DNA from: a virus
Strand: one strand, 5' to 3'
Virus record (IMG/VR): IMGVR_UViG_3300025913_000022
Span: 1-64,000 of that record
Length of the DNA stretch: 64,000 nt
In this document: positions 12,621 to 19,761 of the stretch, piece by piece
Layout of the letters: the number at the start of each line of letters is the position of its first letter
Numbering within the stretch: position 1 is the stretch's first letter
The notes under the pieces: model-generated
The model's input: the letters and a program-made list of their open reading frames with translations, nothing else
Told to the model about the DNA's origin: nothing
Databases searched by the model: none
Translations under genes and position numbers: made by a program

Positions 12621-13139
12621 TTAATCTCCTCCACTTCCACCTGCGTCTCCTCCATCACTTCCAGAATCAGAACCACTATTACTTTCTGAAGACGAATTAC
12701 TTTCAGTATCTGGTGCAGCATCTCCCGGTTGAGAACTATTCTCATAATCACCCATTTCCGATTCAGTCATACCCTCGAAGTTTTCAGGAGTGGTGTCAAT
12801 TTCTGCCTGCATCTCTTCAGAGAAATTTTCTGTTTCTACTTCCTGTTCTTCAACCGGCTTCTCAGAAGATATGGTAGAAGGAATCGTATTAGAAGGTGTC
12901 CAATTAACTGTAGTGAAGTTATTGTTAACTATAGGTGTAGTGGTGCAATAATAAGAACAACTGTTGTTAGGTTGCAATATTACATACCAAAATATAAAAT
13001 CATTTAAAGGATTGTTGTCAACTGTTGTATTCGCGATCTTATATGTTTTTACGTTTAACTTTTTTTGTTTTTTATGTTGACGACACTCCGATAAGCTAAG
13101 CATCAACAATAACAGGGTTAGTAATTTTATAATTTTCAT
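12621..13139 (-). CDS. Putative lipoprotein with acidic Ser/Gly-rich tail (172 aa)
   Basis: From ATG 13139 the N-terminus MKIIKLLTLLLLMLSLSEC looks like a type II signal peptide with Cys19 as possible lipid site, though the lipobox is imperfect. The middle is Asn/Thr-rich; the last 60 residues are Glu/Asp then Ser/Gly/Asp repeats (ESNSGSDSGSDGGDAGGSGG), a low-complexity, disordered tail. It may be exposed on the host envelope, for example for superinfection exclusion, but that is a guess. It lies just downstream of the yqhA-like gene. Confidence 0.5.
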   Translation of the reverse strand: MKIIKLLTLLLLMLSLSECRQHKKQKKLNVKTYKIANTTVDNNPLNDFIFWYVILQPNNSCSYYCTTTPIVNNNFTTVNWTPSNTIPSTISSEKPVEEQEVETENFSEEMQAEIDTTPENFEGMTESEMGDYENSSQPGDAAPDTESNSSSESNSGSDSGSDGGDAGGSGGD

Positions 13140-13149
13140 GATGGGTTTT

Positions 13150-13644
13150 TTAATGTTCTTTTTTCTCAAATGTTTCTGCTTTCGCATGTAAATATTCAAC
13201 TATAGCTAGAACTATCGAACCTACTAAAAAGGATCCATGTAACCATAGTTGTTTATAAATTAATTCCATGGACACATCATCGGCACCTATAAATGTTTTC
13301 AACATATGTATTGATGATACACCAATAATAGCTGTTGACATTTTTACTTTTAATAAACCACTGGAAGTTTTTTCTGTTTCTTCTGAGTGAGTTTTACTAA
13401 TGTAACTTGTATAGCTTCCGGTTATAATCATTTTTACAAGTCCGGCGATCATTGCCATATCCACCAAAACAAGTATGGTTAACATAGCTGAAGTTTCATT
13501 AGCTGTATCGATCTCTAATACCATGTGCCATAACTCTTTTAAATCTACCCAAGCGTAGATGCCCAGTGCTGCAATCAACCCTCCATAAAAAGGAATCAAT
13601 AACCACTTACTTCCGAATAATATATTTTCAATAATTTTTTTCAT
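13150..13644 (-). CDS. yqhA: YqhA/UPF0114 family inner-membrane protein
   Basis: 164 aa. N-terminus IIENILFGSKWLLIPFYGGL, then a second segment AMLTILVLVDMAMIAGLVKM, then KMSTAIIGVSSIHMLKTF and a C-terminal helix GSFLVGSIVLAIVEYLHAK. This order matches the four-helix UPF0114 (YqhA) family of about 165 aa, whose function is not established. It lies immediately downstream of the Ter-type genes in the same orientation, so it may be part of that stress module. Confidence 0.8.
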   Translation of the reverse strand: MKKIIENILFGSKWLLIPFYGGLIAALGIYAWVDLKELWHMVLEIDTANETSAMLTILVLVDMAMIAGLVKMIITGSYTSYISKTHSEETEKTSSGLLKVKMSTAIIGVSSIHMLKTFIGADDVSMELIYKQLWLHGSFLVGSIVLAIVEYLHAKAETFEKKEH

Positions 13645-13647
13645 AAA

Positions 13648-13818
13648 CTATTTTTTAGATTTCATTTTCTTTTTCTGAGCTACGAACTCAGGATTTGTTA
13701 AAATTAAGTGTTCTACCTGATAAGAAAAAGTTTGCTTAGGTGTAAAACTTTTATTCAGTTCTTCAATCACCTCAACAGTTTCCTCTGAAAATCTTACACT
13801 TTTAAGCGACTTTGCCAT
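13648..13818 (-). CDS. Small RHH-like putative regulator (55 aa)
   Basis: The pattern SLKSVRFSEETVEVIEELNK then TFSYQVEHLILTNP resembles a ribbon-helix-helix DNA-binding protein: a basic beta strand, a helix and a second helix. The C-terminus is basic. It ends in TAG and lies between terC and yqhA, so it is a candidate local repressor. Reading through the TAG would fuse it in frame to YqhA, which seems unlikely. Function inferred from pattern only. Confidence 0.5.
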   Translation of the reverse strand: MAKSLKSVRFSEETVEVIEELNKSFTPKQTFSYQVEHLILTNPEFVAQKKKMKSKK

Positions 13819-13819
13819 A

Positions 13820-14557
13820 TTATTGTTTTTTTGATTTAATAAAAATTACAGGCAGCAAAAATAACACTAATACTCCAGCTGAAAAAGCAATATCTGTAGT
13901 ATGACTATTTAAAATTGGCGTAACAACATTTCCGGGTATATAGTCGCACACTCCTGATAACATCAGTTTTACACCTAATATCGCAATTACGATAAATGTT
14001 ATCTTTTCGAGGAAAGGATACTTCTCAAGCAGTTTAATGAAGCCCTGAGCTACAAAACGCATGGCAAGTATACCTATGAAAACACCTACACAAATCAATC
14101 CTATTTTATCAGTAAAGGCAACTATAGCAAAGATATTATCTATAGAGAAAGTTAGGTCCATTAATTCTACAAGTACAACTGTGGTCCAGAATACACCCAA
14201 TCCTGCTTTTAATCTTTTGAAAATAATGTTACCTTCTTTTTCTATTTTCTCTTCAGCTTCAGCAGCCTCCTTTTTAAAGAAAAATTTAAAAGCTAACCAG
14301 CATAGGTATGCTCCACCAAGTATTTTCAACCATAGAATTTTTATAAGCCATGATGCAAACAGTAAACACGCACCTCTCAATATATAGGCTCCTATAATAC
14401 CATACTTTAAAGCTTTACTACGTTCGTTTGCAGGAAGATCCTGAACCATTGCTGCAAGTACTGCTGCATTATCCACCGATAAAAGGCTCTCGATCAAAAT
14501 TAAATTTAGTATTATAAAAATACTGGCTCCGAAATCTGTTCCAAAAAGTGCTTCCAT
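13820..14557 (-). CDS. terC: TerC family membrane protein
   Basis: 245 aa, at least seven hydrophobic segments. Carries both TerC signatures: LIESLLSVDNAAVLAAMV (residues about 21-38, Asp29) and ELMDLTFSIDNIFAI (Asp134, Asp140). These acidic residues sit in membrane helices and are linked to metal-ion handling, for example manganese export in TerC/Alx proteins. A charged cytoplasmic loop with EAAEAEEKIEKEG follows near residue 100. TerC is the membrane partner of TerD-type proteins in Ter systems. The gene follows a small unknown gene with a 1-nt gap and belongs to the leftward Ter-type cluster. Confidence 0.93.
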   Translation of the reverse strand: MEALFGTDFGASIFIILNLILIESLLSVDNAAVLAAMVQDLPANERSKALKYGIIGAYILRGACLLFASWLIKILWLKILGGAYLCWLAFKFFFKKEAAEAEEKIEKEGNIIFKRLKAGLGVFWTTVVLVELMDLTFSIDNIFAIVAFTDKIGLICVGVFIGILAMRFVAQGFIKLLEKYPFLEKITFIVIAILGVKLMLSGVCDYIPGNVVTPILNSHTTDIAFSAGVLVLFLLPVIFIKSKKQ

Positions 14558-14558
14558 T

Positions 14559-14807
14559 TTATTTTTTAATTGGTTGTTTTACGTAATGATTTTTAAGTTG
14601 AGGCGCATATTCTAGTATAGCTTCTATTTGTTTTTTACCCACATTGTATCTTGTTGGTATTAAATCATGAAGCAACAATACAATTGCATGCTCACTAAGC
14701 CCTGACTTTTTTATTTTTTCAAAAGCCTCTGACACCTGAATAATTGACTGGGCAATTAGCTCAGCTGGTTCTGGATTTTCTTCGTTTGTTTTAATTTTCG
14801 GTGCCAT
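14559..14807 (-). CDS. Hypothetical Ter-cluster protein (82 aa)
   Basis: ATG 14807 chosen over the TTG at 14816. Helical: PAELIAQSIIQVSEAFEKIK and AIVLLLHDLIPTRYNVGKK. No motif known to me. It is sandwiched between the VWA gene and terC with gaps of 1-2 nt, so it is co-translated with the Ter components and may be an accessory subunit. Confidence 0.65.
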   Translation of the reverse strand: MAPKIKTNEENPEPAELIAQSIIQVSEAFEKIKKSGLSEHAIVLLLHDLIPTRYNVGKKQIEAILEYAPQLKNHYVKQPIKK

Positions 14808-14808
14808 A

Positions 14809-15525
14809 TTAATCAATCAAATTGTGTTGTTTAGCTAACTTCAACCAGTCCGGAAACTCTCCAAATAATTTAGAATAAAGATCATTATCTGAAGCTCTGC
14901 TAAGATCAGGTAGTTGGAAAAAGTTTGCATTATCAATTAATCTTCCATCTAACGAATCAAGCTCTTTTAAAAATCTGAAAGATGCTGCACCTATACCTAC
15001 GAATTGAAAGAATACACCGTGGTTAGAAATATCTCTCAATGCTTTTTTAGTTTCAGAATGATCTCCATTTTCACCATCTGTTATGAAAATAACATATACA
15101 GGGAGTTTTAATTTATTTGCTTTTTTACCAAAACCTAGTTTACTTAATAAACCACCACCTTGTGTATAATCACTTTTTATTTTCTCAATAGGAGGAGCAT
15201 AATTAGTGCCACCAAAATTGTAATGACCAATTATTTCGTGATTAACAATACCTTCTACGTTTTCAACTGTAACATTGTTTTTATGTTTTTTACAACTGCT
15301 TTCAAAAAGATATAATTCGAATTCTTGATTATCGTCAAATTGCATAGCAACCGGCACAATTCTTTCCAATGTGTCCTGAACATCACCACGGCGATATAAA
15401 TCATCCATCGACATGGATATATCCATACATAAAACTACTTGTGCTTTCTGATTCTCAATTCCTTTACCTTTTATAAGGTTAAAGATCATTTCCTTTCGAA
15501 GATTTAATTTATTTAAGTCTATCAT
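14809..15525 (-). CDS. VWA-domain protein of Ter type (TerF/TerY-like)
   Basis: 238 aa. An intact MIDAS metal site: D35-I-S37-M-S39, T107 in FGGTNYAP, and D150 in FITDGENGD. The fold spans residues about 28-215. The region after T107 has a Gly/Lys-rich insert (GGGLLSKLGFGKKANK). VWA proteins of this kind accompany TerC, TerD, PRTase and HAD genes in bacterial Ter operons, where they are thought to assemble a membrane-associated metal-sensing complex. Binding of divalent metal is inferred from the intact motif. The gene follows the PRTase gene by 5 nt. Confidence 0.88.
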   Translation of the reverse strand: MIDLNKLNLRKEMIFNLIKGKGIENQKAQVVLCMDISMSMDDLYRRGDVQDTLERIVPVAMQFDDNQEFELYLFESSCKKHKNNVTVENVEGIVNHEIIGHYNFGGTNYAPPIEKIKSDYTQGGGLLSKLGFGKKANKLKLPVYVIFITDGENGDHSETKKALRDISNHGVFFQFVGIGAASFRFLKELDSLDGRLIDNANFFQLPDLSRASDNDLYSKLFGEFPDWLKLAKQHNLID

Positions 15526-15530
15526 ACGTT

Positions 15531-16364
15531 TTATTTTAATTGCTGTTTTATATAGTTTAAGTTTAGCGCGTAATCTTCAATTTTGTGATAACCATTTCCT
15601 ATTGCATTATGATAAAGTGTATGCACAAAAGAATGCTTTTGATATTGAATAAAAATTTTACACTCTTCATGATTTGCATTCAGAATATATTTGATCACTC
15701 GGGTATTCATCAAATACTCTTCGTTCTTAATTATTTTATCAAGACAATTTAAGTTTTTAACGAAGTAATAATTCAAATAGTTTTCTATGTTAGGATTTGC
15801 TTTTGTTCCTTTAAGCTCTGCGAAATACAAGAAGTAATGTGCCATGTGTTCAGTTAATTCGAACTTGTGTAACATATTTAATATTCTGTGTTCATGAGCT
15901 CCGGTGATGATTATATCATCTAAAAATAAACAAATCTTACCTTTAATGAAGTTAGCATCCACATAGAAGTCATCGTTTGCCATCACTGCGAATCTTTCTT
16001 CCTTATTCATTTCACCGTATTCTTCCTTATAAGAAGACCTGCGATATATTTTGCATTCCATTACAGGCTCGCAACTTTTCTTTATTAATTCGGCATTTAA
16101 AACGCGAATAAAATAATCTTTCATTGCAAAGGTGGCTGTAGGTATGTGCACAAAAGGAGATGATAAAACTACAATTCTAGTTTCTGTCCCGTGACAAAGT
16201 GAAACAATTTCTTTAAATTGTTTATTGGCAATAAATTTTTGAGCAAGCTCTGTTCCAAATTTTCTGGCTGCATCTTTACAGCCGAATTTGAACTTGCTAT
16301 ACTCTGTAGGATCAAATCCTAAATCGTTTTTATTAGTAAATGTATATGCTGAAAACTTATTCAT
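15531..16364 (-). CDS. Ter-cluster phosphoribosyltransferase-like protein
   Basis: 277 aa. The PRPP-binding loop is clear at about residues 144-156: ICLFLDDIIITGAHE, two acidic residues after hydrophobics then TGxxE. N-terminal part: KFGCKDAARKFGTELAQKF and IVVLSSPFVHIPTATFAM, typical of this divergent PRTase group. In bacterial Ter neighbourhoods such PRTases occur beside HAD hydrolases and are proposed to make or salvage a nucleoside-like metabolite. The C-terminal 80 residues are helical and unfamiliar. Adjacent genes lie within 3-5 nt, so one operon is likely. Confidence 0.8.
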   Translation of the reverse strand: MNKFSAYTFTNKNDLGFDPTEYSKFKFGCKDAARKFGTELAQKFIANKQFKEIVSLCHGTETRIVVLSSPFVHIPTATFAMKDYFIRVLNAELIKKSCEPVMECKIYRRSSYKEEYGEMNKEERFAVMANDDFYVDANFIKGKICLFLDDIIITGAHEHRILNMLHKFELTEHMAHYFLYFAELKGTKANPNIENYLNYYFVKNLNCLDKIIKNEEYLMNTRVIKYILNANHEECKIFIQYQKHSFVHTLYHNAIGNGYHKIEDYALNLNYIKQQLK

Positions 16365-16367
16365 GCT

Positions 16368-17066
16368 TTACAAAAGATCTTTAATTGTTTTTCCACTGTT
16401 GGAATTAATATGAAATGAATCCATTTTTATACGATTAGCACCAGCTATATCTGCAACCAGACTATCACCTACGTGAATTATGTCCTGCATTGTAATAGGA
16501 TTATGTATTCTATAACCTATAGTTTTATTTATCAAAGCTAAAAAAGGAAGCTCTGAAGGTTTAGATGCATTTATTTCATCCGAATAAATTTGAAAATCTA
16601 TAAGGTTGTGTAAATCATTTTTAAGTAAACCCATTCGTAAAGTGGACCCTCTTAGAAAAGCTGTATTAGAAAGTATTGATATGCTACAACCTCTTCTGTG
16701 TTTTAATTCAAACAAAGTAGGGATAGTGCTGTCATCAAATGGAGTTGCCGGGTATTGTAAGAATAATTTTTCCATCAATAAATAAATGCCTTGTATATCT
16801 CTGTAACTAAAATCATCCATTGGATAACCAAGTTTGTGTAACACCATTGTGTACATTTCAAAGGCATCTATATTATTACCGACTACTCGGTTTATCAAAT
16901 CAACCAAATCATCTACTTCCTTAAAAATTAATTTAATTTGGTCAATAGTTTTTTTACCACGATTAAAATGGTCGTGGAAATGTTCGGCTCTATATTGCTT
17001 AAATCTAGGATCAGATTTAATCAAGGTCTGCCATAAATCAAAAGAGTAGTGTTTATATTGCTTCAT
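16368..17066 (-). CDS. HAD-superfamily hydrolase of Ter cluster
   Basis: 232 aa. Motif I FDLWQTLI (Asp10; the usual second Asp is Trp12), a known variant in this HAD subgroup. Motif II is SILSNT near residues 148-153, motif III Lys lies in NASKPSELP near 185, and motif IV is HVGDSLVADIAGA near 205-217. A helical cap domain lies between motifs I and II. Loss of the second motif-I Asp can lower phosphatase activity, so the chemistry is uncertain. Together with the PRTase it forms the biosynthetic pair of the Ter module. Confidence 0.85.
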   Translation of the reverse strand: MKQYKHYSFDLWQTLIKSDPRFKQYRAEHFHDHFNRGKKTIDQIKLIFKEVDDLVDLINRVVGNNIDAFEMYTMVLHKLGYPMDDFSYRDIQGIYLLMEKLFLQYPATPFDDSTIPTLFELKHRRGCSISILSNTAFLRGSTLRMGLLKNDLHNLIDFQIYSDEINASKPSELPFLALINKTIGYRIHNPITMQDIIHVGDSLVADIAGANRIKMDSFHINSNSGKTIKDLL

Positions 17067-17077
17067 AAAAGTTGGGT

Positions 17078-17106
17078 TAAAAAACCTACGACTTTTACAT
17101 CGTAGG
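17078..17106 (-). terminator. Terminator between terD and the HAD gene
   Basis: On the minus strand CCTACGA and TCGTAGG pair around ATGTAAAAG-type loop sequence and are followed by TTTTTTAA. It lies after terD, so the abundant TerD message may end here with partial read-through into the HAD gene. Confidence 0.75.
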
Positions 17107-17136
17107 CTTTCATAACAACTAAACAGTTTTTAAATA

Positions 17137-17712
17137 CTACGCTTTGTAACGGTTAACGTAAGTATCTAAACCAGCTTTCTCACCTGTACCTGCAGCTTCA
17201 AACTTCCAAGCACCATTATGACGGTAAAGACGACCGAACATGACAGCAGTTTCTGAAGAAAAATCTTCCGATAAATCGTATTTAAGAACTTCGGCTTTTG
17301 TTTCAGTATCAAAAATACGAGCGAACGCATTTTTAACCTGACCAAAGTTTTGTTTACGGGCATCGGCTTGGTAAATGTTTACAATCACATTAATTGAATC
17401 AACATCTTCCGGAACTTTTTCTAAGTCCACTTCAATTACTTCATCATCACCATCACCAGCTCCTGTAAGATTATCTCCTTTATGAGTAACTGAACCACAA
17501 GGTGATTTCAAGTTATTAAAGAAAACAAAGTTTTTATCATTAATCAACTTACCGTTTTTGTCAAGCATAAAAACACTAGCATCTAAATCGAATGCTGGTG
17601 CATTTGCTCCACTAACATCCCATCCTAAACCGATAGATGCTTTTTTTAAGCTTGGCGCTTCTTTTGATAGATCAATTTTTTGACCTTTTTCTAAACTAAT
17701 TGTTGTGCTCAT
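17137..17712 (-). CDS. terD: TerD family stress protein
   Basis: 191 aa, full-length TerD. Motifs in order: SLEKGQKIDLSKEAPSLKKA (residues 6-25), IGLGWDV, FDLDASVFMLD (41-51), CGSVTHKGDNLTGAGDGDDE (72-91), then VDLEKVPEDV and the C-terminal AVMFGRLYRHNGAWKFEA. The acidic clusters FDLD and GDGDDE form the two calcium sites of TerD proteins. TerD proteins assemble with TerC and VWA proteins at the membrane in response to metal or envelope stress. First gene of the leftward Ter-type run, preceded by a TAGTTTTG box and an ACCAACAAAAA leader. Confidence 0.95.
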   Translation of the reverse strand: MSTTISLEKGQKIDLSKEAPSLKKASIGLGWDVSGANAPAFDLDASVFMLDKNGKLINDKNFVFFNNLKSPCGSVTHKGDNLTGAGDGDDEVIEVDLEKVPEDVDSINVIVNIYQADARKQNFGQVKNAFARIFDTETKAEVLKYDLSEDFSSETAVMFGRLYRHNGAWKFEAAGTGEKAGLDTYVNRYKA

Positions 17713-17741
17713 TTTTTTGTTGGTTTTAATTAAACATGTTA

Positions 17742-17749
17742 CAAAACTA
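17742..17749 (-). promoter_or_regulatory. terD promoter -7 box TAGTTTTG
   Basis: TAGTTTTG on the minus strand fits TAnnTTTG, about 30 nt before the terD ATG. A clear TTTG at -33 is lacking. Confidence 0.5.
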
Positions 17750-17828
17750 CGAAATAATACATCACACTACACTGTAATACTAAAAACTTATTAACAATCT
17801 GAAAAATCAAAAGTGAATAACTATCGAA

Positions 17829-18387
17829 TCAGGAAGATAATGAACGGGCTATTTTTCTTTTGTCACTTTTGCGTCTGGTCCGAACACCTCCTGATTTCGG
17901 CAGTGAGTTCAATTTTTTCAAAGCTTTTTCGATGCGTTGGACTGTTATGCGTTTTGATTTTTTGGTGTGGCTTTTTTTCTTGCTTGCCTTTTTGGGTTTT
18001 TGTTTTTTCGGCTTAGCTCTTTTTACCATGCTTACTGTTAACTGTATGTTGTAAGTAGGCTTTAATTTGTTTATGTGTTCTTGCTCGACTCTGTATAACG
18101 CATTTCTGTGCAAATTTTTTTCTTTCGATTCCCAAATTATTTCAAAGAAAAAAGAGGATGTACCATAAATCAGGTACTCTTCTTGCATTTTATAATTTCC
18201 ATGCAGTCTGTTTTTCAATTCAAACAAATGGCACTTCCACCTTTTTTTTAATATCAATAGAACTTCCAATGTAAAACTTACCAGTAACTCGATTTGTTAT
18301 CTTGTAAATTCCAACTATGGCATTAGGATCTTTATTTTTATATAATTCTCTTAAAAAATCACTATGTGCTTTACTTTTACCTCTCAT
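17829..18387 (-). pseudogene. GIY-YIG endonuclease, frameshifted at an A8 run
   Basis: From ATG 18387 the frame reads IVGIYKITNRVTGKFYIGSS, the GIY-YIG core, then hits an A8 run near 18242-18249 and stops 9 codons later. Deleting one A continues into the frame KRWKCHLFELKNRLHGNYKM, IYGTSSFFFEIIWE and RVEQEHINKLKPTYNIQ, the rest of the nuclease. A Lys/Arg-rich DNA-binding tail follows (residues after about 100). So the gene is a single-base frameshift, a sequencing error, or expressed by slippage on the A run. It lies in a divergent intergenic zone beside a structured-RNA candidate. Confidence 0.75.
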
Positions 18388-18399
18388 AATCTTTAATCG

Positions 18400-18695
18400 C
18401 TTATGGTGAATCGTTTCCTGAATTGCATAGTGAGATTACCTAGAAACTATTGAGAAATAGCTTCTATTGGCATCTCACCACCGGTAACTCGCTTGCGGAG
18501 CCATCGTACCTTCGGCGCAATTTAAGTGGACATGCAAGCCCTTAAACATGCAATCAGACTGCGAATAGTTGCACCTATCCCTGTACTTACGGCTCATTGC
18601 TTTGTGCCACCGTTGCGCTTTGTACAGCACCTCCTTGTAACGCATTTAATAATTTACGCAAGTGCCAATTGAACGCGTCCATAAATTACTATAAA
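18400..18695 (-). ncRNA. Structured RNA candidate upstream of GIY-YIG gene
   Basis: No gene. On the minus strand there is a strong long hairpin: GTGAGAT pairs with ATCTCAC, with AATAGAAGCTATT against AATAGTTTCTA inside. Also TTTAAG/CTTAAA around GGCTTGCATGTCC, and TTGCG with CGCAA spanning CCGAAGGTACGATGGCTC. A group I intron core or another mobile RNA linked to the endonuclease is possible, but I could not assign P3-P7 and no split host gene is seen. Confidence 0.4.
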
Positions 18696-18698
18696 AGA

Positions 18699-18760
18699 AA
18701 AAACCTAACCGTAGGAAATAGGTGTTTCTTGGAAGGACACCACAGTTAGGTTAGGTTTTT
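18699..18760. terminator. Bidirectional terminator-like hairpin
   Basis: AAACCTAAC (18701-18709) pairs with GTTAGGTT (18745-18752), with GGTGTTTC against GGACACC inside. A and T runs flank it on both sides. Confidence 0.55.
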
Positions 18761-18905
18761 ATGATGAGCGAGTCATCAATATTTTTTATCACCTATTACA
18801 TACTGTTTATTGTATCCTTCCGAGTACAAAAATATAAACTAATTTTTAATTTTCCAAATTTGGATTATTGGTTAAAATTTGCTATATTAAATAAAACTCC
18901 TACAA

Positions 18906-19262
18906 ATGGGCTTAGGCAATACCAATTCATATGGTAATAAGAAATCCAATTTCAATTACCAAAAAAGAAATTTACAGATTCAGGGTTTGATTCTGGCTGC
19001 TACTATAGCTGGTGGTGGAGGTGGTGCGGGTAATCCTGAAGTACCATCAACAATCATCCGAGCAACAGGTCCGGGTGTTACTCCTGCTAATTTAAAATCA
19101 GTTTCAGTTTATAATGCAGGTGGTGCAAATGGTGTTTTTAATGGTGGCATTATAAAATCAGGAGAACAATTTAGTTTTTCTGCTCAGGATGGTACTTTAT
19201 TTCTTAATCCTATTTCATATGATGGTACAGGAACTGAATTAGCAATAACTTATATTATTTAG
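18906..19262 (+). CDS. Virion surface-type protein (118 aa)
   Basis: N-terminal basic/aromatic region (NKKSNFNYQKRNLQIQGLIL), a Gly-rich linker (AGGGGGAGNPEVPS), then a beta-rich domain with LKSVSVYNAGGANGVFNGGI. It heads the rightward fibre block and ends in TAG, which overlaps the ATG of the next gene. The N-terminus resembles small structural proteins of Bacteroidetes phages. Probably fibre-associated or decorating; no firm family. Confidence 0.55.
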   Translation: MGLGNTNSYGNKKSNFNYQKRNLQIQGLILAATIAGGGGGAGNPEVPSTIIRATGPGVTPANLKSVSVYNAGGANGVFNGGIIKSGEQFSFSAQDGTLFLNPISYDGTGTELAITYII

Positions 19263-19263
19263 T

Positions 19264-19755
19264 ATGTCAACAGGAACAGATATAAAATTATTACTTTCAA
19301 CAGATATTCATAATGCTTTGGAGAATGCTAATTCGCCAAACGCTAGTAATTATTTTATAACTATAAATGATGTATTTGTTTTTTCAGTTAAAGTATCACT
19401 AACTGCAGCTCAAATAAGAACAGGGAATAGTTCTCCAATTATGATTGCACCAACTCCCGGAATAGGTTATGCTTTAGAATCTATTTCAGGATCTATAAAA
19501 TATAAATATAATTCAGTTGTATTTAGTTCTGTAGGACTTTTTATCAGTTCTAGCTCTATTAGTCAAGTACAATTAGGGACAGCGGATGGGTATTTGAATC
19601 AGAATAAAAGTAGATTTTATAGGTTGATACCTCTTGAAGATCAAGGAAATTCCATGATAGAAAATCAAGGATTATATGTGAGTACAGATGTTGATTCTGT
19701 GGCAGGCGATGGTACTGCAGATGTATATGTGATGTATAGAAAAATCAAGTTATAA
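19264..19755 (+). CDS. Short fibre protein sharing N-terminal anchor with 19762 gene
   Basis: 163 aa. Residues 1-38 ([31 protein letters not shown]) nearly repeat the N-terminus of the next gene, suggesting a shared virion-attachment domain made by duplication. The rest is beta-rich with a C-terminal ADVYVMYRKIKL. Likely a short fibre or the stub of an exchangeable one. It lies 6 nt upstream of the long fibre gene. Confidence 0.6.
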   Translation: MSTGTDIKLLLSTDIHNALENANSPNASNYFITINDVFVFSVKVSLTAAQIRTGNSSPIMIAPTPGIGYALESISGSIKYKYNSVVFSSVGLFISSSSISQVQLGTADGYLNQNKSRFYRLIPLEDQGNSMIENQGLYVSTDVDSVAGDGTADVYVMYRKIKL

Positions 19756-19761
19756 AAATAA

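Noticed and set aside
13644-13648. Fusion of the RHH-like gene to yqhA by TAG read-through
   Set aside because: The frames are in phase, but a DNA-binding domain fused to a four-helix membrane protein is not a known form, and yqhA has its own ATG.
18400-18695. Confident group I intron call
   Set aside because: Pairings resembling P4 and P7 can be drawn, but P3 and the G-binding site were not found and there are no flanking exons of a split gene.
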